DNA of 64,000 nt from CAG-390 sp964579135 (GTDB taxonomy: Bacteria > Bacillota > Clostridia > Oscillospirales > CAG-272), in contig CAZOFD010000001.1 in the NCBI GenBank assembly GCA_964579135.1, positions 1 through 64,000 on the forward strand, read 5' to 3'. This document shows, in pieces, positions 59,452 to 64,000 of this stretch; the stretch's first letter is position 1, and the number at the start of each line of letters is the position of its first letter. The notes beneath the pieces are model-generated. The model made no database searches and was not told the DNA's origin. It saw nothing but the letters and a program-made list of their open reading frames with translations. Position numbers and translations under genes: made by a program.

Positions 59452-60620
59452 TAGATTACGATTCCGTTATTTCCCCAACGGTCAAAGAGCTTAAGCCGTC
59501 GGGGATAAGAAAATTTTTCGATCTGATAAGCGCCACCGACGACGTTGTCGCGCTTACCGTGGGGCAGCCGGATTTCGTGACCCCGTGGCATATCAGAGAG
59601 GCTGCAATCGACAGTATAGAGCGCGGCAAAACGTATTACACGTCGAACGCAGGCACCCCGGAACTGCGCCGGGAGATCTCGAACTATATGCTTCGGCGCT
59701 TCGGTCTGTCTTACGACCCGAACGAAGAGATTTTCGCGACCGTCGGCGGCAGCGAAGCGATCGACGTTGCTATGCGCGCCGTTCTGACACCGCAAGACGA
59801 GGTGATATTACCCACTCCTTGTTTCGTTTGCTACGAGCCGATAGCGAAAATGCTCGGTGCGCACGTCGTACACGTTCCGACAAAGCTCGAAAACAATTTT
59901 AAACTGACCGCAGACGAATTGCGGCGTGCCATAACGCCGAAGACGAAGATGCTCGTCCTTCCTTTTCCGAACAACCCCACCGGCGCCATTCTGACCGAAG
60001 AAGAGCTTGCCGAGATAGCCGACGTACTGCGCGGAACAAATATCATAGTGCTTTCCGACGAGATCTATGCGGAGCTTACGTACGGAAAAAAGCACAAATC
60101 GATAGCCTCGATCGACGGTATGCGCGAAAGGACGATCATCGCAAGCGGATTTTCCAAGGCTTACGCTATGACGGGCTGGCGACTCGGCTACGTATGCGCT
60201 CCCGCCCCCTTGACGCGCCAAATGCTGAAGATCCACCAGTTTGCCATAATGTGCGCCTCGACAGCCTCGCAATTCGCCGCTACCGAAGCGCTTAAAAACG
60301 GCGACGAGGACATCGACGCCATGCGCGACGAATACGACCGCCGCCGCGCGTATCTGTTAAGCGGTCTGCGGTCTCTCGGGATCGAATGTTTCGAGCCCGA
60401 AGGCGCTTTTTACCTTTTCCCGAGCGTAAAGCCCTTCGGTCTTTCAAGCGACGAGTTTGCCGAGCGGTTGCTTTACGAGCACAAATGCGCGGTCGTCCCC
60501 GGCTCCGCTTTCGGCGAGGACGGCGAGGGATTCGTGCGCATATCCTACGCATACTCGGTAAAGCACATATCCCACGCGCTCGAACGCATAGAAAAATTTG
60601 TGAATATACTGAAACGATAA
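59448..60620 (+). CDS. Class I/II pyridoxal phosphate aminotransferase
   Basis: 390 residues. VGQPDF, NPTGAIL, LSDEIYAELTY and the PLP lysine in SGFSKAYAMTGWR are present, with the end EDGEGFVRISYAYS. It belongs to the aspartate/aromatic group with AspC- or PatA-like members; the substrate cannot be fixed. It starts inside the stop of the Lrp gene. Confidence 0.94.
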   Translation: MIDYDSVISPTVKELKPSGIRKFFDLISATDDVVALTVGQPDFVTPWHIREAAIDSIERGKTYYTSNAGTPELRREISNYMLRRFGLSYDPNEEIFATVGGSEAIDVAMRAVLTPQDEVILPTPCFVCYEPIAKMLGAHVVHVPTKLENNFKLTADELRRAITPKTKMLVLPFPNNPTGAILTEEELAEIADVLRGTNIIVLSDEIYAELTYGKKHKSIASIDGMRERTIIASGFSKAYAMTGWRLGYVCAPAPLTRQMLKIHQFAIMCASTASQFAATEALKNGDEDIDAMRDEYDRRRAYLLSGLRSLGIECFEPEGAFYLFPSVKPFGLSSDEFAERLLYEHKCAVVPGSAFGEDGEGFVRISYAYSVKHISHALERIEKFVNILKR

Positions 60621-60692
60621 CGAAAAAACCGTGAATAAAACGTCGATTTTTGCATAAACCGCCGTTTTATTCGTTTTTGATGCATATTTCGG

Positions 60693-60720
60693 TTGACATT
60701 CCGAAAAAAACGATTATAAT
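60693..60720 (+). promoter_or_regulatory. Promoter of aspartate kinase
   Basis: TTGACA (60693-60698), 16 bases, TATAAT (60715-60720). Confidence 0.82.
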
Positions 60721-60757
60721 ATATGATCATCAGATCCATTACGTCAGGAGAATTAAT

Positions 60758-62086
60758 ATGGGTATAAAAGTCGTAAAATTCGGCGGCTCGTCGTTGGCGG
60801 ATGCTGAACATTTTCGTATGGTAAAAGAAATAGTCACGTCCGACCGCGAAAGAAGATACGTCGTGCCCTCCGCCCCCGGCAAACGCTTTCCGAGCGACGA
60901 AAAGGTCACGGATATGCTTTACGAATGTTATCGCCTTGTGCGCGACAAAGCGAGCGAGCGCGAATTCGACGAGCATTACGGCAAGATAACGGCACGATTC
61001 AACGGTATCATCGCCGACCTCGGTCTCGATTTCGACATTTCGGGCGAGCTCGAATACATTCGCCGCGCTATCCTTTGCCACTCCGGGCGCGACTTTGCCG
61101 CAAGCCGCGGAGAATATCTGAACGGACTTATCCTTTCGAAATATTTGGGGTACGATTTTATCGACGCGGAAAACGTTATCCTGTTCAAAGAAGACGGCTC
61201 GTTCGACTCGGAGCGAACCGACGAAACGCTCGCCGCCGAACTCGCGAAGCACGAATACGCCGTTATCCCCGGTTTTTACGGGCTTATGCCGAACGGCACC
61301 GTAAAGACGTTTTCGCGCGGCGGCTCCGACGTTACCGGTTCGATAGTGGCGCGCGCCGCCGAAGCCGATCTTTACGAAAACTGGACCGACGTTTCCGGCT
61401 TTTTGATGGCGGACCCGCGCATAGTGCCCTCGCCTCTGACAATGGACACCGTTACCTACGGCGAACTACGCGAGCTTTCCTATATGGGCGCCTCCGTCTT
61501 GCACGAAGATTCGATATTCCCCGTTCGCTACGCCGGCATACCGATCAATATAAGAAACACGAATCGTCCGAACGACAACGGCACTATGATCGTCGCTTCC
61601 GCCTCGGATTACGACAGACGGCACGTTATTTCCGGCGTCGCGGGTAAGCGCGGATTTTCCGTCATCACGATCGAGCACGATATGATGAACGCCGAGATCG
61701 GTTTCGCCCGTCGTGTGCTCGAAGTCCTTGAGGATTACGGCGTATCGTTCGAGCATTTGCCATCGGGTATCGACACGATGAGCATCGTCGTCTCCACCGC
61801 CGATATAGAGCCGTGCCGCGAAAAACTGGTCTCGTCGATCAATCGCGCCGTTCGCCCCGACAGCCTCACCGTTGAGGACGGTCTGGCGCTTGTCGCGGTC
61901 GTCGGTCGCGGTATGGTAAAAGCCAAAGGAACGGCGGCGAGGGTATTTTCCGCCGTATCCGGCGCGGGAATCAACGTAAAAATGATAGATCAGGGCTCGA
62001 GCGAGTTGAACATCATCCTCGGCGTTGACGAAAACGACTTTGAAACGACGCTTCGCGCAATATATTCCGAATTCGTAAAAGAATAA
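60758..62086 (+). CDS. Aspartate kinase
   Basis: 442 residues. KVVKFGGSSLAD at the start, FSRGGSDVTGSIVARA and a catalytic domain of ~290 residues, then two ACT domains (~315-375 and 390-442, with MVKAKGTAARVFSAVSGAGINVKMIDQGSSELNI), the site of lysine or threonine feedback. It starts the aspartate pathway. CAGGAG precedes ATG 60758. Confidence 0.96.
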   Translation: MGIKVVKFGGSSLADAEHFRMVKEIVTSDRERRYVVPSAPGKRFPSDEKVTDMLYECYRLVRDKASEREFDEHYGKITARFNGIIADLGLDFDISGELEYIRRAILCHSGRDFAASRGEYLNGLILSKYLGYDFIDAENVILFKEDGSFDSERTDETLAAELAKHEYAVIPGFYGLMPNGTVKTFSRGGSDVTGSIVARAAEADLYENWTDVSGFLMADPRIVPSPLTMDTVTYGELRELSYMGASVLHEDSIFPVRYAGIPINIRNTNRPNDNGTMIVASASDYDRRHVISGVAGKRGFSVITIEHDMMNAEIGFARRVLEVLEDYGVSFEHLPSGIDTMSIVVSTADIEPCREKLVSSINRAVRPDSLTVEDGLALVAVVGRGMVKAKGTAARVFSAVSGAGINVKMIDQGSSELNIILGVDENDFETTLRAIYSEFVKE

Positions 62087-62093
62087 CCGACCG

Positions 62094-62130
62094 AAAAAAC
62101 TCGTGGCAGTCCGAATGGGACTGCCACGAG
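62094..62130 (-). terminator. Terminator of the HIT gene
   Basis: On the minus strand CTCGTGGCAGTCC (62130-62118) pairs with 62112-62100, followed by six T residues. The plus-strand side lacks a T-run, so aspartate kinase gains less from it. Confidence 0.82.
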
Positions 62131-62152
62131 AAGATATGAATTTGCGGCGACT

Positions 62153-62491
62153 TTACGCCATTTTTTCTGGCATTCGGCAACCGCCGAGAACGTGAAAATG
62201 CAGATGCTTAACGGATTGACAAGCGTCCTCGCCGCAGTTGGTTATAACGCGGTACCCGCCGACAAGCCCCTCCGACGCGGCAATACGCGGTATCGCCTCG
62301 AACACAGCCGCAACGTATTTCGAATTCTCCGAGCATATACCGTCGGCAGACTCGATATGCTCTTTCGGCACAACGAGGATATGCACCGGTGCCTGGGGCG
62401 CTATATCTCTGAAAGCGTATACCGCGTCGTCCTCGTAAACTTTGTTCGACGGTATCTCACCCGATATTATTTTACAAAAAAGACAATCCAT
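62153..62491 (-). CDS. HIT-family nucleotide-binding protein
   Basis: 112 residues from ATG 62491. MDCLFCKIISGEIPSNKVYED at the start and the catalytic HLHFHVLGG (HxHxH) near the end mark a Hint-type nucleoside phosphoramidase. The ribosome site is weak. Its promoter reaches into the start of the divergent amidohydrolase gene. Confidence 0.95.
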   Translation of the reverse strand: MDCLFCKIISGEIPSNKVYEDDAVYAFRDIAPQAPVHILVVPKEHIESADGICSENSKYVAAVFEAIPRIAASEGLVGGYRVITNCGEDACQSVKHLHFHVLGGCRMPEKMA

Positions 62492-62538
62492 TTGTTCGCC
62501 CGTTTTTGCCAAAGCAAAAATCACCTTTCGTTTTTTTA

Positions 62539-62567
62539 ATTATACAACCTAAAAAGTTCAAAATCAA
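62539..62567 (-). promoter_or_regulatory. Promoter of the HIT gene
   Basis: TTGATT (62567-62562), 17 bases, TATAAT (62544-62539). The -35 ends two bases before the amidohydrolase ATG. Confidence 0.78.
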
Positions 62568-62568
62568 G

Positions 62569-63399
62569 ATGAAAGATCAAAAAATATTCGATATCCATAC
62601 CCACGTATATCCCGAGCGCATTTCCGCCGCTGCGGTAAAGAATCTCGGAGATTTTTACGAATTTCACGTAGAAGGCGCGGGCACTTTTGCGGAACTCGCG
62701 CAAACGTCGAAAGACTGCGGCGTTTGCGGTTTTCTCGCCCTCGCCGTCGCCACCAATCCGAAGCAAGTGCTTCGCGTAAACGATTCCGTCGCCGAAGCCG
62801 TCGCCGCGGCACGCAAGCAAGGGTTTGACGCACACGCTTTCGGAGGTTTTCACCAAGACTGCCCCGACGCCGACGAGGTCGTTTGCCACGCCTTGGACGT
62901 CGGGCTCGAGGGGATAAAACTGCACCCCGACATTCAAGGCGTCGATATCGACGACAAAAGACTTTTTCCCCTGTACGAACTGTGCGAAAAAAAGCACTTG
63001 CCCGTCTACTTCCATATGGGCGACGCAAGACCGCAGTACAGATTTTCCGAAGCTCGCAAACTCGCACGTGTCATCGAACGCTACCCCGACTTAAAGGTCG
63101 GCGCGGCACACCTCGGCGGATATTCCGCTTGGGAGGACGCAGCTCTTTTGGCAGGGGCAAAAAACGTGTGGTTCGACACGTCGAGCACACTTTGGGCAAC
63201 GTCTGCCGCACACGCCTCCGAGCTCATCCACCTGCTCGGGACGAATCGGGTGATGTTCGGCACCGACTACCCCGTAAAGACCGCCGCGCAGGAGCTCGAA
63301 TACTTCGCGCGCCTCGAACTTACGGACGAAGAAAGAGCGGACGTGCTGTACAACAACTCGCGTGCGTTCTTAAATCTTCCCCTCGAAACGAACGTATAA
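62569..63399 (+). CDS. Amidohydrolase-2 family metal hydrolase
   Basis: 276 residues from ATG 62569. TIM-barrel metal hydrolase with FDIHTHVYP (HxH), IKLHPD, FHMGD, AHLGG and FGTDYP (metal-binding Asp). It resembles ACMSD-type and related decarboxylase/hydrolase proteins; the substrate is unknown. The ribosome site is weak. Confidence 0.88.
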   Translation: MKDQKIFDIHTHVYPERISAAAVKNLGDFYEFHVEGAGTFAELAQTSKDCGVCGFLALAVATNPKQVLRVNDSVAEAVAAARKQGFDAHAFGGFHQDCPDADEVVCHALDVGLEGIKLHPDIQGVDIDDKRLFPLYELCEKKHLPVYFHMGDARPQYRFSEARKLARVIERYPDLKVGAAHLGGYSAWEDAALLAGAKNVWFDTSSTLWATSAAHASELIHLLGTNRVMFGTDYPVKTAAQELEYFARLELTDEERADVLYNNSRAFLNLPLETNV

Positions 63400-63403
63400 G
63401 AGA

Positions 63404-63438
63404 AAAAGCGGGAGAGCCGGCAAGGCTCTCCCGCTTTT
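63404..63438. terminator. Bidirectional terminator between amidohydrolase and rpsU
   Basis: AAAAGCGGGAGAGCC (63404-63418) pairs with 63424-63438, with A- and T-runs inside the stem ends. Confidence 0.88.
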
Positions 63439-63466
63439 ACAATCGGACGAAACGCCGCAAAGCGAA

Positions 63467-63643
63467 TTACTTGTACTTACGCTTTCTGGCTGCTTCGGAT
63501 TTTTTCTTTCTCTTTACGCTGGGCTTTTCGTAATGTTCTCTTTTACGAAGCTCGGTAAGGACGCCGGAGCGTGCGATCTGTCTCTTAAAGCGACGCAGTG
63601 CGCTGTCGAGCGATTCGCCCTCTCTGAGTTTAACTTCTGCCAT
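63467..63643 (-). CDS. rpsU: 30S ribosomal protein S21
   Basis: 58 residues from ATG 63643 (GGGGAGGG site). Family pattern VKLREGESLDSALRRFKRQIARSGVL and a basic tail RKKKSEAARKRKYK. It has its own promoter and terminator. Confidence 0.97.
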   Translation of the reverse strand: MAEVKLREGESLDSALRRFKRQIARSGVLTELRKREHYEKPSVKRKKKSEAARKRKYK

Positions 63644-63689
63644 TCTTTTTCCCTCCCCTCGCTTGTTCGAAAACAATATATCGTTTGGT

Positions 63690-63718
63690 ATTATACAACA
63701 CGCCTTGTCAATTGTCAA
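63690..63718 (-). promoter_or_regulatory. Promoter of rpsU
   Basis: TTGACA (63718-63713), 17 bases, TATAAT (63695-63690) on the minus strand; a second TTGACA lies next to it. Confidence 0.9.
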
Positions 63719-63745
63719 TAGTGTTTTTTGTTTTTTCTTATTTTA

Positions 63746-63774
63746 TTGACATAAAAACGCATTTATATTATAAT
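63746..63774 (+). promoter_or_regulatory. Promoter of the YfcE-like gene
   Basis: TTGACA (63746-63751), 17 bases, TATAAT (63769-63774). Confidence 0.9.
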
Positions 63775-63864
63775 ATTATCATTGCGCCAAGCGCCGACGC
63801 AAAAGGCGCGACAAACTGTCGCATACGGCAAAAACGGCGCGGTAAAAGGCAGGTATCTAACGAA

Positions 63865-64000
63865 ATGAAACTATTTGTTGCTTCGGATATTCACGGCTCG
63901 GCTTTTTGGTGCGAAAAAATGCTCGACGCCTTTCTCTCCTCGGGGGCGGATCGCCTCGTTCTTTTGGGCGATCTTTTGTATCACGGTCCGCGCAACGATC
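63865..64000 (+). CDS. yfcE: YfcE-type metallophosphodiesterase, N-terminal fragment
   Basis: The first 45 residues, cut by the window end. It starts MKLFVASDIHGS with the metal-binding DxH motif, then LLGDLLYHGPRND, the GDxxxHGPRN pattern of the YfcE phosphodiesterase family. It has its own promoter ~90 bases upstream. Confidence 0.9.
   Translation, partial: MKLFVASDIHGSAFWCEKMLDAFLSSGADRLVLLGDLLYHGPRND

Overview
The window reads as a chromosomal segment of a single-membrane, endospore-forming Firmicute of the class Clostridia. The evidence is the complete spoIIIAA-AH operon, a spoVAC gene, an alpha/beta-type SASP, a DnaD/DnaI-type helicase-loader pair, Rex, several lipoproteins, a sortase-type surface protein and an ECF transporter. 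No plasmid, transposase, integrase, CRISPR array or rRNA was seen. The genus cannot be named from the sequence; an uncultured gut lineage is likely. Vegetative promoters are easy to read, mostly TTGACA-like, 17 bases, TATAAT-like.

Layout: 1-310 is the end of ppdK. 563-8858 (minus) is an oligopeptide ABC transporter, oppABCDF plus a small membrane protein. Two of its subunits are unusual: OppC carries an RCC1-like seven-repeat insert on the outside of the membrane, and OppF carries a long helical insert inside the ATPase. 9225-11937 (minus) holds mgtE, behind a long structured RNA leader, and mntP. 12108-17027 holds tRNA-Arg(CCG) and the cluster rpmH-rnpA-yidD-yidC-jag-mnmE, which is often near the chromosome origin but here lacks dnaA, mnmG, rsmG and parAB. 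17655-21049 holds a surface protein with Ig-like repeats, spoVAC and two small unknown proteins. 21247-27959 runs galU, dCMP deaminase, a lipoprotein, rimI, tsaD, rex, dnaD and a dnaI-like gene.

28030-38786 holds a SASP, DUF177-rpmF, an extracytoplasmic trigger-factor-like lipoprotein, a ThuA-like gene, mscS-cinA, pfkA, tmcAL, ackA and a P-loop ATPase. 38883-43758 (minus) is spoIIIAH back to spoIIIAA. alaS, a two-gene phage-tail/lysin remnant and glyA follow.

49802-56383 is the most interesting block: a strong promoter, a cobalamin-riboswitch-like leader with terminators, a small HNH-repeat protein, a surface protein with an EF-hand and an APETG anchor, a membrane protein joining an alpha/alpha toroid to a DUF4430-type domain (the two-domain plan of intrinsic factor and transcobalamin), and ECF T, fused A-A and S components. 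Together these look like a riboswitch-controlled surface capture and uptake system for vitamin B12 or a related corrinoid.

56476-64000 holds Rrf2 plus reverse rubrerythrin, a RACo-like ASKHA ATPase without its ferredoxin domain, an Lrp regulator with an aminotransferase, aspartate kinase, HIT, amidohydrolase, rpsU and the start of a YfcE-type phosphodiesterase. Metabolically the window shows fermentative, anaerobic traits (PPDK, PFK, acetate kinase, Rex, rubrerythrin).
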